64,000 nt of DNA from Chrysomallon squamiferum (GCA_012295275.1 CM022669.1:2225140-2289139); one strand, 5' to 3'. Counted from the stretch's first letter, positions 1 to 12,457 are shown. A program made the numbers and translations. Notes: generated by a model from the sequence alone, not told the origin.

Positions 1-799
1 TATTAGTAATAATAATAATATTATTATTAATAGTAGTAGTAGTAATATTTGTGGTAATAATGATAATAATAGTGCTATTGTGAAGATGTAAGTTATCTCA
101 AATCTCTGGAGATACTGGTTTCGTTTCTGTCTGCTGTTCATGGCAGTTTGATCAAACATCTGTCCCTGTAGAGATGTTTTCTTGCACAGACAAGTAGACG
201 GGTTCGTGGATGACGACAGCACAGTCATGATCTGACGTTCTGTTGTACATCTGTGTTAATGAGATTTCTAAAACTGCTATTATTATTACTGATGTTGCTG
301 TTAATATTGTTATTGTTGTTGTTGTTGTTGTTACTGGTGGATGTTAGTTGATAATAATTTGTAAATTACAAAATTAATTGGTGTAATGTTTTGATGATAT
401 TTAAGGATGCATTTGATAAAACATAAACGGCACAAGCTGGAACTGATAATACAGAACTTCATTTATGGAATAAAAGTGAAAATTGTTTAATCGTATCAAA
501 TGTATTTCATCTGGTCATCCACACCTTATTTTTTCAAACCTGTAAACAAGTTATGCTTTTTAAGTTCATCATAATTTTGTTCCGCGTATCTGGATTTCTA
601 ACAAATATTCATTTTTAATCCACATACATATAACTCCAAAGCCTATCCATTGTTTCACAGAACTTTGACAGATAAAAGTTAACTTTGTCTAATGAAGTAT
701 GATTGAAAACGTAAAAGCAGTTTGATGACAGAGATATTTTATTTCTGTCTCCCTGTAATCAATCACACAACATTTACCTTTCCAAGAATACAAACCTAC

Positions 800-882
800 C
801 CAGGGGCGGACCCAGTGTTAAAACTGATTGTTTTTGAGGACACCGCAGATTTGACACAACAGGGGCGGACCCAGTGTTGAGA
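800..882. mobile_element. Two direct copies of a hAT-like terminal motif
   Basis: The motif CAGGGGCGGACCCAGTGTT occurs twice in the same orientation, near 801 and 860, about 59 bp apart. Ends starting CAGGGGCGGA are common termini of hAT-type non-autonomous elements. No matching inverted end was found nearby, so these look like remnants of truncated or nested insertions. The superfamily call rests only on the terminal motif. Confidence 0.35.
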
Positions 883-1003
883 CAGATAATTGAAAGATAT
901 GACAGAGTGATTGGCTGCTGGAGAAAGTATTTAACCGTCGTGAAAAGTTTTCAGTTCAGACGTAGTTTATTTAGATTAAAGTGAAAAGTTACACTTTATA
1001 AAC

Positions 1004-1006
<3 letters not shown>

Positions 1007-1037
<31 letters not shown>
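1007..1037. repeat. (AT)n microsatellite
   Basis: An uninterrupted run of about 15 AT dinucleotides, read directly from the sequence. Confidence 0.9.
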
Positions 1038-1038
<1 letters not shown>

Positions 1039-1329
1039 CCCAATAAATAAATAACTAATTTTAAAATAAACTTATAAATGTGATATTGAAAAGATTTAGC
1101 TACATAAAGATTTGATGGACTTTTGGCAAACAGCCATTTTAAAAAAAAAAATTAAAAAAAAATTTATGTTAAATAGGCCTATTATTTTTGTTTTGTTTTG
1201 TGTAAGATTAAAAATAGAATTCAGCAATAACAATATAATGTAATTTATTGTGCAATATAGTATAAAATTATAAAATGTGATGATTAAAATTAAAGAATTT
1301 AATTACTAATCAATGTACTCTACGCTTAC

Positions 1330-1412
1330 CAGTTATCAATTACACTGACTAACGAAGCCGGATTCGAACCTAAATTCCTCTGAATCAGAGACATCTAAGC
1401 TATCACAAAGAA
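1330..1412 (-). mobile_element. tRNA-like (SINE head) relic
   Basis: On the minus strand there is a near-consensus pol III B box, GGTTCGAATCC, at about 1360-1370. An A-box-like TAGCTTAGATG lies about 35 nt upstream, the spacing expected in a tRNA. The anticodon region is a hairpin (CTCTG-ATT-CAGAG) that does not fit a normal 7-nt anticodon loop, and the T-stem pairs poorly, so this is not a functional tRNA. tRNA-derived SINEs are well known in cephalopods. A second B-box-like string lies near 1461-1471, so a dimeric or nested element is possible. Confidence 0.4.
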
Positions 1413-1479
1413 AACGGAAGATAACAATTTATCTGCGACCATCATTATTAAGATTACCAGACTCGATCCCGAAACATTA

Positions 1480-1905
1480 TGTAGCCCAGATGTCCAAGCG
1501 GTGGGAATTGTCATGTTAACGTGTTATGGACTATTTATCGCTGTAACGAGATTACTTGTTATCGAGTTTGATCTAAACGATCGCGCGCCTTCGTACCAGT
1601 CGCGTTTAACCATCTAAATGATGTTTGGGGAATACGCTTTAATAAACAACAGGCAATTGTGAATAATTCACTTGGATGACATTTGTGTTTGGACGACTGA
1701 TATAGCCTGCTATTTATTAAAGCCCCGAGGACTAGCGATGGCTGCAATAATTTTAGCCCGATATAGGCAAATTAATGACGTTATAAAGTATTAATCCAAG
1801 CCGACCTTTTGTTTAATGTTTCCATTCTATGCTGAAGTTGACGCTTCTTTTAAATCAAATGGCATTCGTTAACTCTACATCCGGATAATTTTATCAGCAA
1901 ATTGG
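1480..1905. promoter_or_regulatory. High-complexity noncoding island, candidate enhancer 1
   Basis: About 425 bp of non-repetitive sequence with several CpGs, in sharp contrast to the low-complexity DNA around it. It contains homeodomain-type TAAT cores, TTAATCC (Otx/Gsc-type core), GATA-type cores and a CGATCGCGCGC block. No credible open frame, splice-site pair or protein similarity was seen on either strand. The pattern resembles conserved noncoding elements near developmental genes. No conservation data were available, so the regulatory role is inference. Confidence 0.3.
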
Positions 1906-3232
1906 TATATGTAAATAATTGTATTCCGAAATGTTCTTTTTCTTTTTCACTGTTTTTCTTCTTCTTTTTTTTTCAATATGTTTTTTTTTTTTTTTTCTTT
2001 TTTTTTCGGAAATTGGATTGTTAGTTCGACAAGAAAAATGTGCTTTTGTGAATTGCGTTGCCTTATTAAAACAGAATTAGTAGTCACTGAGTGTGTTATT
2101 AATAATAAAAAAATGAGCAATTATTTAAGAAAATAAGGTGTACGGACAGTTTTAATATTTTATACACGAAGAAAAAGGCGTTTTTTTTTCAGAAGAAAAG
2201 CCTGTCTTCGTTCCGCCAAAAAGAAAAGAAATCTATTAACGAGAACATAGACATCATAATTAATGTCAGGTGCAAATCAAGACAGGAGAACATTACCTGG
2301 TCAAAATAGTTTTGATCCAATCAAAGTCGAAGAAGTTTTTTTGTTGTTGTTGTTGTTTATTTAGATCTGTTTTTAATTTTATTTATTTATTTCTTTATTT
2401 ATCGAATTAATTTATTATTATTTAAAAACAAATTATTATATAACACATGTCTTTTTTTAAACAAATAAATAAATAATTTGATTTAAAAAAGTCAAATAAA
2501 ATTCTGCTTAAATTATTACAACTGTTTTTATTATTTTTTTTTTTTTCTTTTCTTAAAATTATTACTGTTGTCCAACACTAAAGGAAAAAGTAATGTTTGA
2601 AATGGAAGTAAGACTCAGCTAAATAAAGAAAGAAGAAGAAATGAAAAAATTCACAAGAAAGGACATTTTGAAAGAAAATGACACTGTAAGATCGGGCGAA
2701 GAGAAATGTAAATTTTAGAAGATCAAATGCTCAGCACAAAAGATAATACAAATAATATAATTTTAGAGCAAAACAAAAAGGATAAATAAATAAAGAAAGA
2801 AAGAAAGAACGAAATAACACAAAAACAATAAATAAATAAGAAAAAAAAATCAGAAATAAATAAGTAAATAAATAAATCTAGAAAAGAAAGAAAGAAAGAA
2901 ATATCGTTAAAAAAATAAAAAAATATTAATAAATAAAGAAAGAAAGAAATATCTTTTATTAAATAAATAAATATTAATAAATAAAAACAAATAAATATAA
3001 ACGTAAAAACAAATAAATTATATATTTAGAAGTATTAGAAGAAAAGGAAATGTATGCTGATACTAATATGTTGCTGTTATGGACACCGCTACTGAACATA
3101 AGTTCTCTATTCAAACTGTGTAAACGAGTTTCCATTTTTGCTAACTAAAGAATTATTGTCTTAAAAATAAGTTAGCGTGAAAGAAAACGTTGGTTATTTT
3201 GTTAGCGAAAAAATCATTGTGCACATAACTGA

Positions 3233-3901
3233 GAATTTTTATATTAATAAGTAAACAAACTGAAGTTATAACACATATTCCAAGTTAGGTATTTTTATAT
3301 TAATAAGTAAACAAACTGAAGTTATAACACATATTCCAAATTAGGTATTTTTATATTAATAAGTAAACAAACTGAAGTTATAACACATATTCCAAATTAG
3401 GTATTTTTATATTAATAAGTAAACAAACTGAAGTTATAACACATATTCCAAATTAGGTATTTTTATATTAATAAGTAAACAAACTGAAGTTATATAACAC
3501 ATATTCCAAATTAGGTATTTTTATATTAATAAGTAAACAAACTGAAGTTATAACACATATTCCAAATTAGGTATTTTTATATTAATAAGTAAACAAACTG
3601 AAGTTATAACACATATTCCAAATTAGGTATTTTTATATTAATAAGTAAACAAACTGAAGTTATAACACATATTCCAAATTAGGTATTTTTTTATATTTAT
3701 AAACAAACTGAAGTTATAACACATATTCCAAATTAGGTATTTTTATATTAATTAAACAAACTGAAGTTATAACACATATTCCAAATTAGGTATTTTTATA
3801 TTAATAAGTAAACAAACTGAAGTTATAACACATATTCCAAATTAGGTATTTTTATATTAATAAGTAAACAAACTGAAGTTATAACACATATTCCAAATTA
3901 G
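3233..3901. repeat. 56-bp minisatellite, about 12 copies
   Basis: A tandem array with a period of 56 bp. Each unit carries the core AAACAAACTGAAGTTATAAC; cores start near 3254, 3310, 3366 and so on to about 3867. Most copies are almost identical, which implies recent expansion or homogenisation. One copy near 3490 has an extra AT, and two copies near 3690-3760 are shortened in the TTAATAAGT segment. The array ends abruptly at a unique, GC-richer sequence at 3902. Confidence 0.92.
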
Positions 3902-5099
3902 CTCCTGGGGTATTTCGGTAGACGGACCAGTCACTCGGATCAGGGTCAGGGTTTCACATAATAGTTAATATAATTTGTATTTCTCTTTGTATTTGGCTCA
4001 TTATACATACTGTTGACTGATGCAATGTAGCATGAAATTTGTTCCTGTTACTGTTGTTGTGTTGTTTTTGCTGTTTTTCTTACTGGTCATAGCTGAAAGA
4101 TATTCACTAAAATAATTTAGATTTAGATTATTAATTTCTTTTTTGTATAACTGTTGTCGTTGTTGTTGATTATATTATTATTATTAAAGTTATTATTAAA
4201 GTTATTATTTTATTTTATTCTATTTTATCTATTATTTATTTATTTATTTATTTTATATATATTTTTTTATTTAAATAAAACTTATAATATAAATACATAT
4301 CATGTAACTCAATATAAATTATACCTAATGTCAAATGCTATTCATTTTAAACATAAAATAGATAATTAGGTTTTATTTCATAAATAATTATTCCAACCAC
4401 CATGACGACAAGAACACAAATAATATAATAAAAATTCATCATCAGTAACAATACAGCAGAAGTAACCGTAGCAGTAGTAATAGAAGTATTAAAGTGGTAG
4501 TAATTATTGTCCTACTGATATGTCGATGACTTTTATTATTATTATGATGATGATGATATTTTTCATATCATCATATTTTCATCAATAACAACAGACAAAA
4601 TAAAACTATCATGTTACAATTCTGTTTTGTTATTCATTTAATTACTGAATCAAATTACTGTGATAATAATTATTATTTTCAATTATTTCCCGTTCCAGCC
4701 ACGAGGGACTATTAAAGGTCACGCATCGCTACTCTGAGTGTGAGAAGATATATACCTGAATGATCGCTCGATGTTAATGAGTTTTTAAAAAACGAAATTG
4801 TTCCTTTGAAAATATGTATAATAAATAAATAGCAATATCCAGTAGCTAATTAATTAAAGTGAAACAAAATCAATGAAGTAAACGAATATTATTTTCCTCA
4901 TATTATCATTACTACTCCTACCCCTACTATTACAACTGCTGCTATTGTTATTAGCGTAATGATCGTCATCATTGTCATCATCACAATCGCAATCATCATT
5001 CATAATCGTCATTTCATTATTATATTAAAAAAAAATTGTTCAATTTGCAGAAAGAAAATAAAAAAATATTATTTTAATAACTTCTAGTTTTAAAATTAA

Positions 5100-5760
5100 T
5101 GCGCCGCCTTTGGGATTCGTGATTGTATTTGTCTGAAACTCGACTTAACTACTTTGTTGACATTCTCGATCGTGTTTTATCACACCCCAATAGAATATCT
5201 GTCATATACAAAATTACTTTCTGAAACGCCGGAACAACTCCAGTCTTTGGGGTTTTGTTGAAACATTTCAAAACCGACAACATGATTAACACCAAATATC
5301 CGCCCGTAAACCCTCTCAAGGGACGCGGTGTCGAGGAACGGAAGTTCATCCGCGCTCGGAAGCCTTTTACCTCGACATTAATCAAATCTCGTCAAAATTG
5401 GCAGGTATTTCCCTACTCATAACGGCTTTTCCTTGGTCTGTGATTATAGCTCTGGTTAGATGGACATATGGTCAATTAGAGACAGATTTGCCGGCTACCT
5501 CACAGCGCTACGGTAGATCATCAACGTAATTAATTTCATCGTTTATTTTCTATATCTAACCGCCATGAATTGATCGGTGGCGCACTTCAAAAGGCAGCTC
5601 GAACTAGCAGAGAAAAATTGACAGCAATCAACTAGCGGCAAATTACTCATGAATAAGAACCCGATACTTTCACTTAAGACGAATTGATTTCCGGAGTAAG
5701 CTGGGCGAGTTTGTTGTTCCGTGATGACTGTAAGAAGAAATGTGTGCAGTGGGTAAAGCT
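5100..5760. promoter_or_regulatory. High-complexity noncoding island, candidate enhancer 2
   Basis: About 660 bp of complex sequence with more CpG than its flanks. It has clustered homeodomain-type sites (for example GTAATTAATTTCAT near 5525 and CAATTAGA near 5473) and no tandem repeats. A 78-codon frame on the minus strand (5149-5385) has no recognisable domain. The island is sharply bounded by AT-rich low-complexity DNA. It may be a cis-regulatory element; an unrecognised single-exon RNA cannot be excluded. Confidence 0.3.
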
Positions 5761-6051
5761 GCAGATTTTGTTACAATGCTTCGACGGGTAGGACGGAAAA
5801 CGAAGATGGTGGTTGTATGTCAGTAGTTAGAGTGCCGGTTTATTTAACCAAATAAATGTCAAAAGTTGGTTCAGATTTAATTAACATTACGCAAATTCCT
5901 TCATTAAACATTTTAAGTTGTTGTTGTTATTATTATTATTATTATTGTTATTGTCTGAATGGAACAGAACAATCAGTAAAATTAATTTGTAGAAATGTAG
6001 TAGTAGTTGCATTAACAGTAATGAAAGTGGCTGTAATAATATATGTAATAG

Positions 6052-6053
<2 letters not shown>

Positions 6054-6121
<68 letters not shown>
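6054..6121. repeat. (TC)n microsatellite
   Basis: About 33 uninterrupted TC dinucleotides. The overlapping Ser-Leu (plus strand) and Arg-Glu (minus strand) open frames are artefacts of this tract. Confidence 0.95.
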
Positions 6122-6125
<4 letters not shown>

Positions 6126-6424
6126 TCACTGACATTCTCTACGTTTTGTTTTTTATCAGTACTGTTTAGTTAAAACTGAGTGTTAAAACTTTATTTTGCG
6201 GAGTAATTGCCCTTAGCTTCCATATCATCACCCTAACCCTAACTTCTACGTCACTTTTTCCATTACATCGTAACCCAACACACCTCATATAGCGTTGAAA
6301 CAAGGGTTAAGTTTCAGTGCAGATCCCACAACATCGAACCTGGTTCAAGCCATAATTATAGTTGTTTTGTCGAAACTAGCGTTTTTCGTTTTTCTCTGAA
6401 ATATGCCACAAAAGGTTTAATTAT

Positions 6425-6845
6425 TTGAATGACGAAAGAACATATGGTTATCAGTCGATTAATTGTCATACTCAACTGCTTTTATCGTTCTTCCCTTTCC
6501 GGATTTTCAACAATCTTAAGTGTAGTCCAAATTTTACATTTCCCTAATAAACACAAAGCAAAGCTAACAGCACCTGAGCCACACTTTCGAACAAAAGAAC
6601 CCGTGATTTGCCACACACACTTCCGCTCGTTGATCGTCGGTCGTTTGTTGCCCGTAGCTCGATTTTTGAATAAAAGTAACACTCAGATCCTGCCATCGAT
6701 CTGTAAATAAAGGGTCTCTGTCGACTGAAAAACTTCCCATATAATTGTGGCATTTTTAATGCGAGTGTACAGATCGCGCAAATATTTATGGTTGATAAAT
6801 TCTGCTGTATCGAGTCCGCCAAAACCGCTTTTAAAACAAACAAAA
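6425..6845. promoter_or_regulatory. High-complexity noncoding island, candidate enhancer 3
   Basis: About 420 bp of complex, CpG-containing sequence between low-complexity flanks. Motif cores seen include an E-box CACCTG near 6572, a CCATCGAT block near 6690 and CGCGCAAATATTTATGG near 6775. Overlapping 66-105 codon frames exist on both strands, but none resembles a known protein. Interpreted as the third member of a group of enhancer-like islands; function unproven. Confidence 0.28.
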
Positions 6846-7473
6846 GACGCAAAGAGAAATAATAATAGGAATAATAATAATAAAAAATAATAATAATAAT
6901 AAATAAATTAAAAAATAATAATAATAATATAAATAAAGAACTTTAAAATGAAATTTAGATCAGTTTTTATTTCAGAATTGTTTGTCTTAAGGAATTAAAA
7001 AAAAGAGTAAATCTTTTTTTTTTTTAGCTCAGTTTAAGACCAAAAAAAAAAGAAAAAAAAAAGAAAATATTCTGTTCCTGCTTGCTTAGACGAGAAATGT
7101 ATAAAATCCTTTTATAAAATATGAATATACTGTTATTAAAACAACACTTATTTGCTCGTAAACTAAAATAAAAAAGAAGTATATATATATATACATATAT
7201 AAGGGGAAAAAATCGCTCTAAAGTATAAAAAAAAAAAAAATCAGAAAAATGAAATACAAAATTTCAAAGGAGGGTGAAAGAGAATTTTAAAGAAATAGGT
7301 TTTCTTGATAATTTAAGAACAAAACTTATTTTACGAAGTTGCTAATAATAATAATAATAATAATAATAAAAGGGGAAAAAATCGGCTTAATAGAGAAAAG
7401 GATGCGTATAGTAATATCCTGTTTATTTTTTTAATCTATATATGTTATTAAGTATTTTTTTTATGTTTATTAA

Positions 7474-7474
<1 letters not shown>

Positions 7475-7528
<54 letters not shown>

Positions 7529-7529
7529 T
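7475..7529. repeat. (TTA)n microsatellite
   Basis: About 18 copies of TTA. Similar, shorter TTA/AAT arrays recur throughout the window (for example 7344-7370, 11113-11142, 33273-33302). Confidence 0.9.
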
Positions 7530-9863
7530 AGCTAGTTTGTTGTTTGTTTGTTATTACTGTATTTGTTTATAATTTACGCTAAAACTCATTTTATCTTGAA
7601 AATCTTCTTTACTAAAATCATTTATTTCTCCTCTTCTGTTTGTTTTATACATATCTATACGAACATTAGCTTGCGTGTGCGTGTGTGTGTGAGTGTGTGT
7701 GTGAAGTTAGAGATAAAAAAGATAAGCAACTAACATGAAGGATGATTCCATCAATAAGTTTATTTGTACAATATTAAACGTACAATAAACAATATTCAAG
7801 TTCAAATCGGAACATTCCAAAAATATGTACATATATAACTATTTCACAGATATTATATATATTTATACAACAAAATCTATAGTTATGTACATAAAAGAAA
7901 TAAATTAAATTTCATAAAATATATTTAACATATATAATTGCTTTATTCATTCAGAACAGATTAGCCTTCCGAACAAAACAACAACAACAACAAATTTTTT
8001 TTTTTAAAATTATTAAATATCATAACAACATACCTGATTTAAATAAATTACATTCACCCGCTCTGACAAGAAAAAATCCGCAAAAAAACCCCCAAAAATC
8101 AAATAAAAATAAATATATCACGCTAAGTATAATGATCAACAAAAATCATATATGTATAACACAAATTTACAGTCAAATATATAATTCTCAACAACAAAAG
8201 AATTAGTGTAATATTATTTGAAAAAAGTGTTCTTTGCAACAAATAAATAGTAATGAGGCTCATTTTTAAGAACAATAATTGTTTACTTGTTCATTTTAAT
8301 AGCTGTTAAACTTTAATTAGATACCTAATTATTTACATATATACAAATTAATTATGTTCACCAGTTTACATCGTTTCTAGTGATGTTGTCATTTAAACTA
8401 TATTCATATCTATTTGTAAAATAACTAATATAAATTAAAAATGTATATAAATATACAGGAAACCTATTTTCTAAAATAAATATTTTGGAAAACAAAACTG
8501 ACATTTTTTGGTGAAATGTAAGTATTGTTTTTCTTTCATTTGATGGGTTATTATTATTGTTATTATTATTTTATTTATTTATTTATTTATTTTTAATTTT
8601 ACTATTATCTGGTCATTTTCCTTCCCCTGGTTTCTCCTTCTTGAATAATCATTACATCTACTGAAAAATGTAAAAATTAAATATCAGTTAACGAAAATAT
8701 TAAAGAAACGTAATTGGTACGAAAATGATGTGATTGCGTCTGCTCTTAATTTAAATGAAGATATTTAAACAATGGACAGTGCAACTAATAATATCGTGGC
8801 AATATGGCATAACCTGAGATAGAATTGGTTTCCATGTATTTATAAACCCGATGTAAACTTAAACAAGTGTTATGTTTTAATTTGCGCTTTTAACAAGAAG
8901 GAGGCGGAGGAAGAATGAGCAGTTTTTACATTTTCGATCTTCAACAGTTAATCTTTAAATCCCCAAGCAAAACCAAAAAAGGAAATAATAATGTTTATAT
9001 GTATGTAGGTAGGTACGTACGTACGCATTACGTATGTATGTATGTGCATTTATCATTTTACATATTTGTTGAAAGAATAATACATTTTAAAAATTATATC
9101 TCTTGAATGCATTTTTCTCTTCTTTTTTCATTTTTTCTTTCTTTTTTTCTTTTTTCTTTTCCAATAAATATGTTTATCTATTTTATTTTATTTTTTTGTC
9201 GTTTTCTTCTTCTTTCTTTTCTTTTCTTTTCTTTTCTTTTCTTTATTTTTATTTTTATTATTATTATTATTATTATTATTTTATTGCTTTGAAAGTTTCT
9301 TTGCATTTATGACATTGCTACATTATCAGTTTTTCTCAGGATAGTTTTCATATTTTCCATTTTTTTATCTTTGATAATTTTGCTTGGAGATTAGTGTAAA
9401 GAGGGTAATTTAAGCTAAAATCTGAAGAAGTCATCATAATTATGTTGTAGTGCCACATTAACGATAACTCTAGTGAACATAGAGGTAATAATCAGTCTCA
9501 GCTTTTCTCCCTTGAAGAAGTCGACATTTTTCGCGGTCGGCTGGGACGGGGCGAGACGTTTTTCTCGCGTGATGCCGGGTCCGGTAGTATGCGATTCCAA
9601 ATTATGCTTTTGTGCTACTGAAACAAACAGAAAATACATATAATAACAATAATTAATTAATAAAAAAAAAAATATGAATTTCAAAATAATAATAATATCA
9701 ATAATTAATAAAAATAAAAATATGAATTTTAAAATAATAATATTAATAATAACAATAATGTAAGAGAAAAATATACTGATTCCCACCCTCAAAACAACGA
9801 GTAAATTTATCTGCAGAAAAGTACCTTGAAATTAAACCTCAGTTTTTTAAACAATAAAATTAT

Positions 9864-9868
<5 letters not shown>

Positions 9869-9896
<28 letters not shown>
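9869..9896. repeat. Poly(A) run
   Basis: An uninterrupted run of about 27 A. It could be a retroposon tail, but no target-site duplication or recognisable element body was seen next to it. Confidence 0.8.
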
Positions 9897-10254
9897 TTAT
9901 ATCTTTTCTATTTAAATGCATAAATAATATTTTATATTAAGAATAATAAATAACACCAGTAATAGAGACAGTAAAAGATTAAATTATAATAAAATAAAAA
10001 AAATTCAAAGGGAACCCTATAAACTAATAAGTAATTAGCTTTTCTAGATATTCTAGCCAACTGATTGATTTTTTTAATTCTCTGAAATACGAAAAAACCC
10101 AAAGCATTAGGACTAGCGCTAATTAACTGTAGTGTGGATAAATATTCTAAAATGACTGAGGGTTGAACGAGTTCCTCCTCTTTTTTTTCTCTTTTTTTTT
10201 GGTCTAAGTTTGAACATACAGTTTTGATCCGTTTTAATGAGATACAATTGTAAC

Positions 10255-10495
10255 CAGCGGCGTGCAGAGGTCTGGTGCTGCCCGGGGCCACGCCAACGAC
10301 CCAAAGATTCACGTTACAAGGCCTAGTACTGAGAAATGTTATGATAAAGGAAGTTATTCTGAATATGTTTAAACACTTTATTCGACTTAAATTTAAATCA
10401 ACCAAATTTATTAAGTTCTTTTCTCTGGTTGGATGCCCCCCATTTGAATGCCCGGGGCCACCGCTCCTCCACCCCTCTCCCTCTGCACGCCACTG
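10255..10495. mobile_element. hAT-like non-autonomous element (MITE), 241 bp
   Basis: Terminal inverted repeats: the left end reads CAGCGGCGTGCAGAGG and the right end, reverse complemented, reads CAGTGGCGTGCAGAGG. The flanking 8-mers, attgtaac (10247-10254) and gttataac (10496-10503), match at 6 of 8 positions, as expected for a hAT 8-bp target duplication that has since diverged. An inner block GCCCGGGGCCA occurs near both ends. The interior has no transposase. Open frames on both strands crossing it are incidental. Confidence 0.65.
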
Positions 10496-10919
10496 GTTAT
10501 AACCTACCAGTATTTCAAACAAATAAAAACAAAATTAAGTCTGTTTAATTATGCGATGTTTTTGTTACTATTATTATTTATTTTCTGAAGTTTTTAGCTG
10601 ATGACTTATACTTGAATATGAAACACAGATAGAGTAAATAGGAACCGACCCAGTGACCTGCAGAATCGGAGGAAAGATCTCAAAAGATCGAGCTGCAGTG
10701 CGTTCTATTTTGTAACAAAATAAACATATAAATTATATAATTTTGATTGCAAATAGCTTCTGCAAAATAACGCTCACACTCAACACGATAAAAACCGAGA
10801 CCAGAATGATTAGCCGGACTACAAATAAAATGTTATAATAAACATAATGACTGGCAGAGATCTAAAACTGTTTTACATAATTATTCATTTAATCTTTATC
10901 CACACAGCAGTTTCTTTAC

Positions 10920-11110
10920 CTATGGATCAAACGGTTGACTCTCTTCAACATTTTCACTGAAATACAATGTACTGAGATACAACAGCTAGCGTTACAAAAA
11001 TATAAAATATACTACATGAAAAAAAAAAAAAAAAGCTGAATAAAAAAAACAATAAATAAAGAACAGCTAATTTTTCTTATAAAGTAGATTTGTTAAACAA
11101 TGAAGTTATC

Positions 11111-11147
<37 letters not shown>

Positions 11148-12457
11148 TTAAAATTAAATCTAATTTTTAAAAGGTATACTGATACACTAAAAGTAAGAAT
11201 GGTTTCATTATTTTGTATGTCTTTAGTAAGATCAAACTTTATTTTTATTTTGAAAATGGGTTAAAGTTTATAATCGTTATAAAAAGAACATAATTCTGCG
11301 AGAGAAAAATACTGAAAATACGATTGTTAAAATAAGTTTTTAAAAAATTTCATTGATATTATTTGTATGCTGTTATTTATTTTACGTCATACTTACCAGT
11401 TAATAGTTTTCACCCCACATGGGGTACAAATATTTTGAGGAAAGTCGCATTTTTGTGTCTGCGGGTTGAAGTAGAAACCTCCCTTCTTTAGTGTGCATTT
11501 TTCATAACCTCTGAACAGACCATTGTGACAAGTGTAGAAAAACTCGCAACCTCGGAGAGGTGAGGCGTAGCGGCCATTTTTCTTTCCAAAACAATTGGGC
11601 CCCAGTCCACATGGGGCAGGCGTATTATTAGCAGCATCACATTCTCCTGTAACATGATTAAAAACCAGTCCATCTTTACAGGCCTTCATGGACACGACGT
11701 AACGTCTGCTGCATTTGTAGTAAGACATGCAGTTATTGGTCATATCAGCGTAGGTACCGTCTTTTTGGTTTTCGCAGATATTTGGCAGGGTGCCGCAAGG
11801 AGCTGGAATGTCTTGTGAAAATTCACATTTTTCTGTTCGAGGACTGAAGGAGCCAAAAGGACATTTCAGATAACCCATCAGTTCGCCTTTCCTGCAGTGA
11901 TAATACATTGGACATCTTCCATAAGGATCAGCGTAAAGACCGTCCTTGAAGCCGTCGCAAAGGTTGGTGCTGTCGTTGCCACAAGGCGGAGCCACGTTGC
12001 TGGATCTACAGGTTTTGAGACGGGGATCGAACATCTTGCCGCTGCTGCAGGTCTCGTATTTCGTGAAGTTCTTGTTCTTACATTCAAAGTAAAGATCACA
12101 TCGGCCTGTTTCGTCGGGGTGGTAGCCATCTTGTCGGCCTGTGCAGAGCGGCTGAAATCCTCCGAACTTTTTCGGTACGTTCATCAGTTCTTCACATTTA
12201 TTTGTTTCTGGAGAGAAAATTGGTTTCTTTTCGCTGCAGTCTTTCTGAGCAATGGTTCTCTCGTTCTTGCAGACAATGTAGCGTGGCGTCCACTCTCTGA
12301 GAGGGAATGGATGGGTTCCATCTGGTTTGCCGATGCAGCTGCCGTGGCGTATTGCGCATGGTCTGCAGTGAGATTTGCCACACACATTTTCTCTATAATC
12401 ACCTGAAATACGTATCATATATTATTATTGTTGTTATTGCTGTTGTCGCTATTGTTG

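Larger units (their letters stand above)
1..10919. other. Gene-poor, repeat-rich region downstream of the chitin-binding gene
   Basis: No exon with protein homology was recognised on either strand. The stretch is mostly AT-rich low-complexity DNA: A/T runs, TTA/AAT and AAAT-type arrays (for example 2780-3000), a 56-bp minisatellite, a long TC tract, hAT-like fragments and a tRNA-like relic. Three islands of ordinary complexity with many CpG dinucleotides stand out and are listed separately (1480-1905, 5100-5760, 6425-6845). The short open frames here are low-complexity (poly-Leu/Ser/Asn/Tyr) or lie across repeats and are not called as genes. The stretch 7740-8500 is plain AT-rich sequence with nothing recognisable. 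Confidence 0.6.

Noticed and set aside
1330-1412. Functional tRNA gene
   Set aside because: A and B boxes are present, but the anticodon arm and T-stem do not fold as a tRNA; kept only as a SINE-like relic.
4154-4369. 71-codon hydrophobic plus-strand frame
   Set aside because: Leu/Ile/Tyr/Phe runs from ATT/TTA-rich DNA; no membrane-protein features beyond base composition.
5856-6173. Overlapping Ser/Leu-rich and Arg/Glu-rich open frames on both strands
   Set aside because: They are the translation of a (TC)n tract and its flanks; no domain and no gene structure.
6230-6243. Telomere-like CCCTAACCCTAAC
   Set aside because: Only about two units; not an interstitial telomeric array.
9932-10522. 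196-codon minus-strand frame
   Set aside because: Its N-terminal part is translation of the hAT-like MITE, and the rest is AT-rich Ile/Leu/Tyr low-complexity sequence.
11897-12406. 169-codon plus-strand frame
   Set aside because: Antisense shadow of the cysteine-rich chitin-binding exon, which has clear domains and splice sites on the minus strand.
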